A stretch of DNA of 64,000 nucleotides, from NCBI RefSeq assembly GCF_017980685.1, contig NZ_JACXXO010000014.1, forward strand, positions 62,001 through 126,000, given 5' to 3'. The translations under genes and the position numbers were made by a program. This document shows positions 53,184 to 59,169 of the stretch, piece by piece (positions within the stretch are counted from its first letter, which is position 1; the number at the start of each line of letters is the position of its first letter). This stretch comes from Pseudomonas iridis (GTDB taxonomy: Bacteria; Pseudomonadota; Gammaproteobacteria; Pseudomonadales; Pseudomonadaceae). Under the pieces are notes generated by a model that worked only from the letters and a program-made list of their open reading frames with translations, had not been told where the DNA came from and ran no database searches.

Positions 53184-53531
53184 TTAGGTGCGGGGAGTGA
53201 TTGGGGCTTGCTCGCGGGTGAACAGCTGATCGTGCTTTTCCGCGAACAGGGTGATCTTTCCGCCGGATCCGACGTGCATCGGTGTTTCCAGGCTTGTGTT
53301 TTCACTTCGGGTACCGCGCTTGGTCGGCACCTTGTAATCGAGTTTGTGCTTAATCTTCACCTGGCTGGACTCACCGACCTGAGTGAAGTCCAGGGTGATG
53401 ACCAGCTTGCCGGCCTTGCCGTTGTCGACGACGCCGGCTGCCACTTCGGAAAGGGCGTGGCCAATCTGGCTGGCAAAGGCGCCGCCGTTCAGCTCTTCGA
53501 AGAACTCTGTGGTGTCTGTAGGGGTGGACAT
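53184..53531 (-). CDS. Hypothetical prophage protein, 115 residues
   Basis: MSTPTDTTEFFEELNGGAFA start, beta-rich middle GKLVITLDFTQVGESSQVKI and end FAEKHDQLFTREQAPITPRT. Frequently next to DUF2303 genes in phages as far as I recall, suggesting a shared function. 25 bases before the DUF2303 start. Confidence 0.72.
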   Translation of the reverse strand: MSTPTDTTEFFEELNGGAFASQIGHALSEVAAGVVDNGKAGKLVITLDFTQVGESSQVKIKHKLDYKVPTKRGTRSENTSLETPMHVGSGGKITLFAEKHDQLFTREQAPITPRT

Positions 53532-53622
53532 GGCTTTTTCTCCGGGATGGCCGACAGGCCGCTGGGGGGAAGGTGATGTTGTTGATCGCGCTTGCGGCGC
53601 TGGATTGACCTGAAAACTCTTT

Positions 53623-54084
53623 TCATGCGGCGACCTTCACCTGGTTCCAGGCACCGACAGCCTCAAAGATCTGATATGCCTGGGCGTCGTCGAGCGATAC
53701 CGTATCGGGAATCGCGATCCAGCCTGAGGCGACCACGTGCTGGGGATTCGCGCTGGCGAGGACTTCCCGATAGCAATGTTCGATCACTTCCTCGAGATGG
53801 TCCGACAGGTACATGCCGTCCGGCTCGACCTCCACCGATTTCAAGTAGCGGTCACCAGACTGGTTGATGCACAGGGCGCTGAGGAAGATCGTCCACCGAT
53901 GGGTGATCTCGCAGACTGCCTGACCGATATTCCCGGGCGCGATGCTCTTCAATGACCTGTAATTGACCATGCCCTGCCGGCCGCTCGGGTCGATGTTGAC
54001 AACCGCGACGTGATTGGTGCGAACCAGCGATCGACAGGAGCTCTCGATTCGAGCCCGCATGTTGTTGGGCTTGCGCTTGCTCAT
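53623..54084 (-). CDS. Hypothetical prophage protein, 153 residues
   Basis: Starts MSKRKPNNMRARIESSCRSL with a basic N-terminus; middle APGNIGQAVCEITHRWTIFL. No family recognised. Its ATG overlaps the stop of the 54081 gene (ATGA). Confidence 0.7.
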   Translation of the reverse strand: MSKRKPNNMRARIESSCRSLVRTNHVAVVNIDPSGRQGMVNYRSLKSIAPGNIGQAVCEITHRWTIFLSALCINQSGDRYLKSVEVEPDGMYLSDHLEEVIEHCYREVLASANPQHVVASGWIAIPDTVSLDDAQAYQIFEAVGAWNQVKVAA

Positions 54085-54314
54085 AGCCTCTCCGTGATCC
54101 GCCGCAGCGCGATGCGTTCAGCCTGGGTGGGCGAAGGCCGCCGACGCTTGAGGATGGTGTCAGGGTCGATTTTGTTGGAGCGGGTCGGCGGCGTAGGGCG
54201 TTCGAACCCTGGCGCCGAAGTCACCTGGCCGCCAGTGCCAAAGAACTCGGAAATCTTGCGCACGATGTCGGCCAGCGCCGTGGCTCGTGGATCAGGCCTT
54301 GGTCCAATGCTCAT
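54081..54314 (-). CDS. Hypothetical prophage protein, 77 residues
   Basis: MSIGPRPDPRATALADIVRK, Pro-rich centre, basic C-terminus ILKRRRPSPTQAERIALRRI. Overlaps both neighbours by ATGA junctions, so it is part of a tightly coupled trio (54673, 54314, 54084). Function unknown. Confidence 0.65.
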   Translation of the reverse strand: MSIGPRPDPRATALADIVRKISEFFGTGGQVTSAPGFERPTPPTRSNKIDPDTILKRRRPSPTQAERIALRRITERL

Positions 54315-54673
54315 CGTGTCGCCCCCATGAAGGCGAACACGGCAAGCACCACAGCGAACACAAGCATCCAGCGAGTCATCCAGCGCGCCACATTCGCGGC
54401 AGTGAGGTGCGCGGCCTGGGTGAAGTAAGCAGCGCTTTCAAAACCCTGCGCTGACCGACAGGCGTTCATGTGGCCTGCGATCTCGGCGCGCTCGGTACCG
54501 GTCTTGCGATCAACAACGCCGAACAGATTGTTTCCGTGCGGTACGACGGTGAAGCGCAGCGACGTCGCAGGAGCGGTGATCCCGACCTTTTTGTAGAAGT
54601 CGGCAGTAGCCAGGGTGGCACGCTGACGCAATCCATCGAGAATGGCGCGGCGATGTTGGATAGTGTGATTCAT
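54311..54673 (-). CDS. Hypothetical membrane-anchored prophage protein, 120 residues
   Basis: Soluble N-terminal part (MNHTIQHRRAILDGLRQRAT ... VVDRKTGTERAEIAGHMNAC) and one C-terminal transmembrane helix, WMLVFAVVLAVFAFMGATR. ATG at 54671-54673 with GAGGAAAGG upstream, preceded by leader hairpin 54703-54756. Confidence 0.7.
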   Translation of the reverse strand: MNHTIQHRRAILDGLRQRATLATADFYKKVGITAPATSLRFTVVPHGNNLFGVVDRKTGTERAEIAGHMNACRSAQGFESAAYFTQAAHLTAANVARWMTRWMLVFAVVLAVFAFMGATR

Positions 54674-54702
54674 GTCCTTTCCTCGGATGGTTGCGTGTAT
54701 TC

Positions 54703-54756
54703 GTCAGCACTCGGGCCACCTGCTGGTTGCCGTTGGGCGCAGGTGAGAGTGCTGAC
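54703..54756 (-). ncRNA. Structured leader hairpin (copy E)
   Basis: Outer 10-bp stem GTCAGCACTC/GAGTGCTGAC (54703-54712 with 54747-54756) and inner 7-bp stem CACCTGC/GCAGGTG (54717-54723 with 54739-54745). It lies 30 bases upstream of the 54673 start; one of five hairpin leaders in this operon. Confidence 0.6.
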
Positions 54757-54776
54757 GGATAAAGGCGGGGCAAAAG

Positions 54777-54803
54777 AAAGGCCCGTTGGACGTTCGGGCC
54801 TTT
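54777..54803 (-). terminator. Intra-operon terminator hairpin
   Basis: AAAGGCCCG (54777-54785) pairs with CGGGCCTTT (54795-54803); on the minus strand the stem runs into CTTTCTTTTGCC. It follows the 47-residue gene at 54848 and would reduce transcription into the trio below. Confidence 0.7.
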
Positions 54804-54847
54804 CACAGATGCAGTGATCTCAGGTAGCGAGGTTTTTGGCGGGACGA

Positions 54848-54991
54848 TCAGTGCCAGACCACTGTTGCCCCGATGGATGTTCGCCAGCGCTCGCGGTGGA
54901 AGCGCAATGGATCGCCTGACACGCTCGCAAGCTTTGGAGGTTCTGGCCTCTCAAAACTCAGCGTGGCACCGATCAGTAGGATTTGGAGCAT
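54848..54991 (-). CDS. Small hypothetical prophage protein, 47 residues
   Basis: MLQILLIGATLSFERPEPPK start, basic C-terminal half with RFHRERWRTSIG. ATG at 54989-54991 follows CCGGAGAACAAC, a good ribosome site. Function unknown. Confidence 0.5.
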   Translation of the reverse strand: MLQILLIGATLSFERPEPPKLASVSGDPLRFHRERWRTSIGATVVWH

Positions 54992-55041
54992 GTTGTTCTC
55001 CGGTTGATGATGCAGGTGGCCGGTATCGGTAATAGTCGTCC

Positions 55042-55081
55042 GCATCCCGCTGCCCACTCAGCGAATGGGCAGAAGTGATGC
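55042..55081 (-). ncRNA. Structured leader hairpin (copy A)
   Basis: Outer stem GCATC/GATGC (55042-55046 with 55077-55081), internal loop CCG opposite AAGT, inner stem CTGCCCA/TGGGCAG (55050-55056 with 55066-55072). Starts at the stop codon of the 49-residue gene and precedes the 54991 gene. Confidence 0.6.
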
Positions 55082-55230
55082 TATCGAGCGAAGCGGAACC
55101 ACATCACCATGCCTAGGGCCAGGCCGGAGATGACGCCGGCCAGGTAGGCGATGGAGATGATGTGCAGGAAGCTCGCCACCACCAACAGGGCGCCGCCCAG
55201 CAGGATCGCAGTGAGCAAGCGGCTGATCAC
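55081..55230 (-). CDS. Small membrane protein, 49 residues
   Basis: GTG start at 55228-55230 overlapping the stop of the TAXI-like gene (GTGA). Sequence ISRLLTAILLGGALLVVASF and IAYLAGVISGLALGMVMWF gives two hydrophobic helices. Coupling to the binding-protein gene suggests joint function; it is far too small to be a TRAP permease. Confidence 0.62.
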   Translation of the reverse strand: MISRLLTAILLGGALLVVASFLHIISIAYLAGVISGLALGMVMWFRFAR

Positions 55231-56114
55231 CGCACCACCTTCACGACGCTGTTGATGCCCTTATCCACGGCGCGGCGGACTTTCTTCGCGTCATCCGGCG
55301 ACAGGCTGGCCAGGTAGTCATTGTTGAAAACGATCTGAGCGCGCAGGCAGTAGGTCTTCGGATCCTTGAACGAGTTGGAGGTGTCCAGGCCGCTGCGCGC
55401 TTCCTTGGGGACCGAGCAGTGCCGGTAGAGCGGGTTGTTGTTGGCGTCCTTCGAGTCTTCGAATGAGTCGTCGTTGACCTCGCCTATTAGGATCTGCTTG
55501 CCGAAGTCCTCGGTGATGTCGCTGGTGATCGCACCGGCCCGGCCGATGTACAGCATGCCGGCGATCTCGATCCGTACGCCGGCTTTGCTGACGTAGCCCT
55601 GGCTCACTGCCTCGGCTGCGCTGTACCAGCTGTCGAACTCGACGATGCGCGCACCCTCGTAGTCTTTGTCGGTCTTGATCCAGTTGCGGACCGTGACCAG
55701 GGCTCCCGAGCCCGACACCGCGGCGAAGGCGTACTTCTTGGCGACATCGTCGTCTTCCATCTTGCCGAAGTCGTCGACACCAGCCTTGCTATGCAGCCAG
55801 TAAACGACCTCTTCGTGAGCGTCGGTCACCTTGATGTCCGCCGGCATCGGCAGACTGATCACCGAATCGTTTTGAATGACCGCAATGTCGCAGGCGCCGT
55901 CCTTCAGCTTCTCGGCGTTCTCGACGCTACCTCCGGTGTTGATCACCTTCAGCTCGCTGCCGGTCTGCTTGGTGACCGTTGTGCCGATGGCGGCACCGAG
56001 CTTCTCGTAGAAGCCGCCTTCGCCGCCGGTGCAGAAGCGAAGGGTAGGTGGTGATGCGCTGGCCGCAGCTGAAACACTCAGCAGCGCGGCCAGCAATAAC
56101 ACTTTCGATTTCAT
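55227..56114 (-). CDS. TAXI family periplasmic solute-binding protein in prophage
   Basis: 295 residues with a signal peptide (LLLAALLSVSAAASA). RFCTGGEGGFYEKLGAAIGT and the downstream Asp/Ala region CDIAVIQNDSVISL match TRAP-associated TAXI binding proteins; C-terminal DYLASLSPDDAKKVRRAVDK fits. No TRAP permease is nearby. It is expressed from the leftward early operon, possibly also in lysogens. Proposed roles: altering the periplasm, superinfection exclusion or ligand sensing; all inference. Confidence 0.75.
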   Translation of the reverse strand: MKSKVLLLAALLSVSAAASASPPTLRFCTGGEGGFYEKLGAAIGTTVTKQTGSELKVINTGGSVENAEKLKDGACDIAVIQNDSVISLPMPADIKVTDAHEEVVYWLHSKAGVDDFGKMEDDDVAKKYAFAAVSGSGALVTVRNWIKTDKDYEGARIVEFDSWYSAAEAVSQGYVSKAGVRIEIAGMLYIGRAGAITSDITEDFGKQILIGEVNDDSFEDSKDANNNPLYRHCSVPKEARSGLDTSNSFKDPKTYCLRAQIVFNNDYLASLSPDDAKKVRRAVDKGINSVVKVVR

Positions 56115-56134
56115 GGGCGTTCCTCAGGGTTGGG

Positions 56135-56178
56135 TTATTTCCCAATGCAGCCTGTTGCCAAGCCGCATTGGGAAATAA
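56135..56178 (-). ncRNA. Structured leader hairpin (copy D)
   Basis: Perfect 14-bp stem TTATTTCCCAATGC (56135-56148) with 56165-56178 around a 16-base loop. Located 20 bases upstream of the TAXI-like start. The loop-side text CAGCCTGTTGCCAAG resembles copy B. Confidence 0.6.
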
Positions 56179-56260
56179 TGGCCAGCGGCCAGCTCTCCAC
56201 TGCGCAGGTGACGCGTTCCCGTATAAGCTGGGCGTTCCACCACTCAGCAAGGAAGAAGGA

Positions 56261-56476
56261 ATGAAGATAAGTGCGACGTGTGCCGCATGCGGAAGCCTTA
56301 CGCTTAGAATCCCCGACGATGACGATGCGGATCAGATGATCCGCTGCGCAGAGTGCGGAGCAGATGTCGGCGATAAGCAGGCGGTAAATCAAAAGCTCAA
56401 GGCTCGATCGGAAGAGGAGGCGGCAAAAGTTTTAGCTGACTTCAAGAAGAAGCTTTCAAAAATGGGATTTAAGTAG
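56261..56476 (+). CDS. Small zinc-ribbon protein, 71 residues
   Basis: Two CxxC knuckles in CAACG (residues 7-11) and CAECG, then a charged helix QKLKARSEEEAAKVLADFKK. ATG at 56261 is preceded by AAGGAAGAAGGA. Opposite strand to the leftward operon, facing the 54-residue gene and overlapping its end by 8 bases. Probably a regulatory or cargo gene; unknown. Confidence 0.65.
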   Translation: MKISATCAACGSLTLRIPDDDDADQMIRCAECGADVGDKQAVNQKLKARSEEEAAKVLADFKKKLSKMGFK

Positions 56477-56633
56477 CAGTTAAATCCTGATCCTTGGTGC
56501 CTCCAACATCCTCTTGGAGGCGCCTTTTGACGCGCTCGTAAACCGCATCGGTGATGTTTTCAATGAGCGCTTCGAACTCCTCGTCTCCCGGTGCCGGAAG
56601 CCGAACCTCAATCGATAAGCCTTCAGTCTTCAT
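56469..56633 (-). CDS. Small hypothetical prophage protein, 54 residues
   Basis: MKTEGLSIEVRLPAPGDEEF, acidic helix region and ENITDAVYERVKRRLQED. ATG at 56631-56633 with AGAGG upstream, preceded by leader hairpin copy B. Function unknown. Confidence 0.6.
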   Translation of the reverse strand: MKTEGLSIEVRLPAPGDEEFEALIENITDAVYERVKRRLQEDVGGTKDQDLTAT

Positions 56634-56655
56634 TGGTGTACCTCTGGGTTGGTTT

Positions 56656-56696
56656 GCATCCCGATGCACCCTGTCGCGAAGGTGCAGAAGTGATGC
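56656..56696 (-). ncRNA. Structured leader hairpin (copy B)
   Basis: Outer stem GCATC/GATGC (56656-56660 with 56692-56696), internal loop CCG opposite AAGT, inner stem TGCACC/GGTGCA (56665-56670 with 56681-56686), 10-base loop. Ends one base short of the LuxR-like gene stop and precedes the 56633 gene. Confidence 0.62.
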
Positions 56697-57080
56697 TTAG
56701 GCGTACGGGTCGAAGGCTTCGGAGCGCTTTACCACTCGCACCTGGGCCATTCGGCGCTCAGGTACGCGGCGGTCACGGCGCATTGAGTCGTCGGCAATCA
56801 TTGCGTGCATGGCGATCAACGCGGCCAGCACGAAGCACATTGGGGAGATGATCTGCCGGCGCATCGCCTCGGCGACCAGGGCAGCGCGGCGAGTAACGCC
56901 AAGCTTGAACATTGCGTTGGTAAGGCGCTTTGCGACGGTTGCCGGGGATATGCCAGCTTCCCGTGCGATTTCCTTTGCGGTAAGCCCGAGGGCAACCCAG
57001 AGAAGGAACTGGAGCTCCCTCGGTGCAAGACCCCGTCCGAGATAGCCCTTCCATGCGCCGTTTTCGATTATCGATTCCAT
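56697..57080 (-). CDS. LuxR-type HTH protein with C-terminal hydrophobic helix
   Basis: 127 residues. LAPRELQFLLWVALGLTAKE followed by IAREAGISPATVAKRLTNAM is a LuxR/NarL DNA-binding fold without a receiver. A hydrophobic segment follows (ISPMCFVLAALIAMHAMIA). First gene of the leftward operon, so it is a candidate early regulator. ATG at 57078-57080; leader hairpin copy C lies just upstream. Confidence 0.75.
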   Translation of the reverse strand: MESIIENGAWKGYLGRGLAPRELQFLLWVALGLTAKEIAREAGISPATVAKRLTNAMFKLGVTRRAALVAEAMRRQIISPMCFVLAALIAMHAMIADDSMRRDRRVPERRMAQVRVVKRSEAFDPYA

Positions 57081-57098
57081 CGTTGTGACTCCCGGTTG

Positions 57099-57139
57099 TT
57101 TTCCCGCTGCACCCGGCGAGCCAGGTGCAGAAGTGAAAA
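57099..57139 (-). ncRNA. Structured leader hairpin (copy C)
   Basis: Outer stem TTTTC/GAAAA (57099-57103 with 57135-57139), internal loop CCG opposite AAGT, inner stem CTGCACC/GGTGCAG (57107-57113 with 57124-57130), 10-base loop. Same layout as copies A and B with compensatory stem changes. Confidence 0.65.
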
Positions 57140-57301
57140 AATTCCGTTGTGTCTTTCTCTCCAGTCGCGATCAGCTCGATCCACTGGATAACTTGTTTGG
57201 CGACTTACGCTGCACGCCCGGGTCAGTTGCCAACCCTCTGAACCGTTGAGGCCGGTTCATCGCTGCCTTGTTCTGGCCGGTAGTTATCCGGCGATGGGCA
57301 A

Positions 57302-57343
57302 AATATAGGGCAGCCTTTATTTGGAGTCAACAGGTATGCCTTT
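57302..57343 (-). promoter_or_regulatory. Leftward early promoter PL with two repressor operators
   Basis: Minus strand TTGACT (57330-57325), 17 bases, TATATT (57307-57302). Operators ATAGGGCAGCCTTT (57305-57318) and ACAGGTATGCCTTT (57330-57343) overlap the -10 and -35 boxes. They match the OR sites before cro. Drives the operon starting at 57080; the 57140-57300 leader holds no convincing gene. Confidence 0.8.
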
Positions 57344-57356
57344 ATTTTTTCATAAA

Positions 57357-57386
57357 GGAAAAAAAATCCCGCACAAAGCGGGATTC
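57357..57386 (-). terminator. Terminator of the cI gene
   Basis: Stem ATCCCGC/GCGGGAT (57366-57372 with 57378-57384), followed on the minus strand by a U-rich run of eight. It separates cI from PL. Confidence 0.88.
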
Positions 57387-57407
57387 ATTCAACTGGAAGG
57401 TGGGAAA

Positions 57408-58142
57408 TCACCAGAGCGCGGAGGACCAAAAGACCTTGCCAAGTACGGCAATCTCTTTCTGAAGCATTTCCTGGGGTGTGTACTCTTCATCGGGATGCTC
57501 GTCGCGGTTAAAGCTTCGCATGCGAATACCTCCACCTGGTAAGCGATACAAGGTCTTAACCCGCAATTGCCCGCCGTGATCGAGGGCGTACATTTTTCCG
57601 TCAGTTATGGAGGTGGAGCCCTTGTCGACTCCGACGGTACTTCCATGGGGGAGGACTGGCTCCATGCTGTTTCCTGAAACGGTTACACAGACTGCCTCCG
57701 ATGGTTGCACTCCTTGTCGGCGGAGGGTCGCTTTGCCAAAGCGAAGCTTCTGTCTATGGGACTGTTGTACGGCAGTAATTCCCGCGCCTGCGGACAGTTC
57801 GACTTCCTTGAGAAACGGCACGTATACCTCATCATCATCCAGCGGAGTGTCGTCGTCCCATACATCCATAGGGCCGATTAATATCGCGTTTGACTCGATA
57901 GTTGCGGGTCCATTGTTGGCTTGCGACGAATACTTCCCCTGTGGAGTGCCTGTGCCATCCGAGAGCCAAACGGGATCTACGCCGCACACTTGGGCGAGCT
58001 TTATAAGGTGCCCTGACGTCCGAGTGAGCCCTCGCTCAATTTCCGATACGGAAGCCTGTTTTATACCGGCGCGATCGGCCAACTCGACCTGAGTCAGGCC
58101 GGCGTTTTTACGCGCTTGTTTCAATCTGTCTTTGAGTTCCAT
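57408..58142 (-). CDS. CI-type phage repressor (S24 peptidase)
   Basis: 244 residues. N-terminal helix-turn-helix (LKQARKNAGLTQVELADRAG, KQASVSEIERGLTR). C-terminal LexA-like S24 domain with Ser in VSGNSMEPVLPHG and Lys in GGQLRVKTLY; an Ala-Gly in SAGAGITAV is the likely self-cleavage site. Maintains lysogeny and is expected to be inactivated through RecA. ATG at 58140-58142 (MELKDRLKQ). Divergent from cro. Confidence 0.93.
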   Translation of the reverse strand: MELKDRLKQARKNAGLTQVELADRAGIKQASVSEIERGLTRTSGHLIKLAQVCGVDPVWLSDGTGTPQGKYSSQANNGPATIESNAILIGPMDVWDDDTPLDDDEVYVPFLKEVELSAGAGITAVQQSHRQKLRFGKATLRRQGVQPSEAVCVTVSGNSMEPVLPHGSTVGVDKGSTSITDGKMYALDHGGQLRVKTLYRLPGGGIRMRSFNRDEHPDEEYTPQEMLQKEIAVLGKVFWSSALW

Positions 58143-58154
58143 GCCTGCCAATTT

Positions 58155-58215
58155 ATAGGCCAACCTTTCGAGTTGCAAAAAGGTATCCCTTTCCATAACA
58201 TAAAGGCATCCCTTT
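58155..58215. promoter_or_regulatory. OR: three repressor operators between cI and cro
   Basis: ATAGGCCAACCTTT (58155-58168), AAAGGTATCCCTTT (58179-58192) and AAAGGCATCCCTTT (58202-58215), start-to-start spacing 24 and 23 bases, on the same helix face. Consensus AAAGG-N4-CCTTT, shared with OL. The last two overlap PR; the first faces the cI start. Confidence 0.85.
58173..58201 (+). promoter_or_regulatory. Rightward early promoter PR
   Basis: TTGCAA (58173-58178), 17-base spacer containing an operator, TAACAT (58196-58201). Positioned 31 bases before the cro ATG. Confidence 0.75.
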
Positions 58216-58232
58216 ATATGGGCGGAGATTCA

Positions 58233-58481
58233 ATGAACATTCATTTCAAAAAGCTCGTCGAGCATTTTGGCTCGCAAGCAGCTACGGCAGCAGCGTTGAA
58301 AGTGAAGCAGGGCACCGTAAGCGGTTGGGTTCGAGGCCTGCACGGCTGCTCGGCGGAGGTAGCGCTAAGAGCTGAAATTTTGACCAACGGGCAAATCCTT
58401 GCCTGTGATCTACGGCCCAGTCTTGTTGACCCAGGCTCCAATCCGACAATCAGCACCGCTTTAAAAAAGACTGCGGCATAG
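58233..58481 (+). CDS. Cro/YdaS-type repressor
   Basis: 82-residue DNA-binding protein: MNIHFKKLVEHFGSQAATAA, then ALKVKQGTVSGWVRGLHGCS as the recognition helix region. Alternating gene partner of cI, expected to bind the same operators. ATG at 58233 with GGCGGAG upstream; the longer in-frame extension would run through the operators into cI. Confidence 0.85.
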   Translation: MNIHFKKLVEHFGSQAATAAALKVKQGTVSGWVRGLHGCSAEVALRAEILTNGQILACDLRPSLVDPGSNPTISTALKKTAA

Positions 58482-58489
58482 CGGGGGCT

Positions 58490-58603
58490 ATGCCTGCCAC
58501 TGAAAACCCATTAGAGCGACTGGAAGCCATGGAGCATCACCTCGATTTACTCAAAGAAGACCTTGAGCGGCTGCGGGAAGACCTCCATGGCACCGAGAAG
58601 TAA
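58490..58603 (+). CDS. Small coiled-coil protein, 37 residues
   Basis: MPATENPLERLEAMEHHLDL then KEDLERLREDLHGTEK: leucine heptads over nearly the whole length. ATG eight bases after the cro stop. Co-transcribed with cro; unknown role. Confidence 0.5.
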   Translation: MPATENPLERLEAMEHHLDLLKEDLERLREDLHGTEK

Positions 58604-58722
58604 CGAGGGGGTCGAGTGGCACCAGTATCGGATTCATAGGGGTATCGAGGTAGTGCGTCGGATTAGCTGTTGATTCATCCAGTAGAAAAAGATCCGCCAG
58701 GAAGACCATTAGGGGAAAGGAA

Positions 58723-58821
58723 ATGGACGGCAAAAAAACAGGACGCGTGGGGACATTGAACGCTGAGGGCCGTAGCTCAGTCGGCGAGATCGGTCGCGTC
58801 TGCGGGAAAGTAATCGCCTGA
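58723..58821 (+). CDS. Possible 32-residue ORF with a strong ribosome site
   Basis: AGGGGAAAGGAA precedes ATG 58723; product MDGKKTGRVGTLNAEGRSSV followed by GEIGRVCGKVIA. The segment 58767-58789 reads GGGCCGTAGCTCAGTCGG..., resembling the 5' half of a tRNA, so this may be a tRNA remnant rather than a coding gene. The rest of 58604-58872 shows no other gene. Confidence 0.35.
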   Translation: MDGKKTGRVGTLNAEGRSSVGEIGRVCGKVIA

Positions 58822-58836
58822 ATTTCAGGCACAAAA

Positions 58837-58859
58837 AAGCCGGGGTTACGACCCGGCTT
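58837..58859 (-). terminator. Hairpin with U-run on the minus strand
   Basis: AAGCCGGG (58837-58844) pairs with CCCGGCTT (58852-58859). TTTTTT follows on the minus strand, so it terminates leftward transcription entering from the right; on the plus strand it lacks a U-run. Confidence 0.7.
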
Positions 58860-58872
58860 AATTGCTACAGCT

Positions 58873-59169
58873 ATGCGAGATCAAATTATGCACAACCAGC
58901 CACTCCCAATCAATAGCTTCAGGCCTGCGCCACGATTTCAACCCGTGGCGCGTGTTGTCGGCAGGGTACTTCTCGATATGAGCGAACCAGCAGTGGTTGA
59001 GCCAGGCAGCCGGGAATTCCATCAAGCCGAAGCCATGCGGGCCGCTCAAAACGTTCAGCACCAGTACACCCGAGAAGCCAAGAAACAGGCCAAGCGCGAA
59101 TGCCTGGGCCACCTGATCGCATCGCTTGCACCAAATGGCGCTGGCAAGAACAAGGCGCCTTCCGTATGA
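58873..59169 (+). CDS. Hypothetical prophage protein, 98 residues
   Basis: MRDQIMHNQPLPINSFRPAP start, charged helical C-part YTREAKKQAKRECLGHLIAS. Its stop overlaps the initiator gene start (ATGA), which supports a coding role. A competing open frame lies antisense over 58858-59112. Function unknown. Confidence 0.6.
   Translation: MRDQIMHNQPLPINSFRPAPRFQPVARVVGRVLLDMSEPAVVEPGSREFHQAEAMRAAQNVQHQYTREAKKQAKRECLGHLIASLAPNGAGKNKAPSV

Noticed and set aside
57140..57300. 29-codon minus-strand frame MNRPQRFRGL... in the PL leader as an N-like antiterminator
   Set aside because: Basic and short, but no ribosome site and no boxB-type hairpin could be assigned, so it is not reported as a gene.
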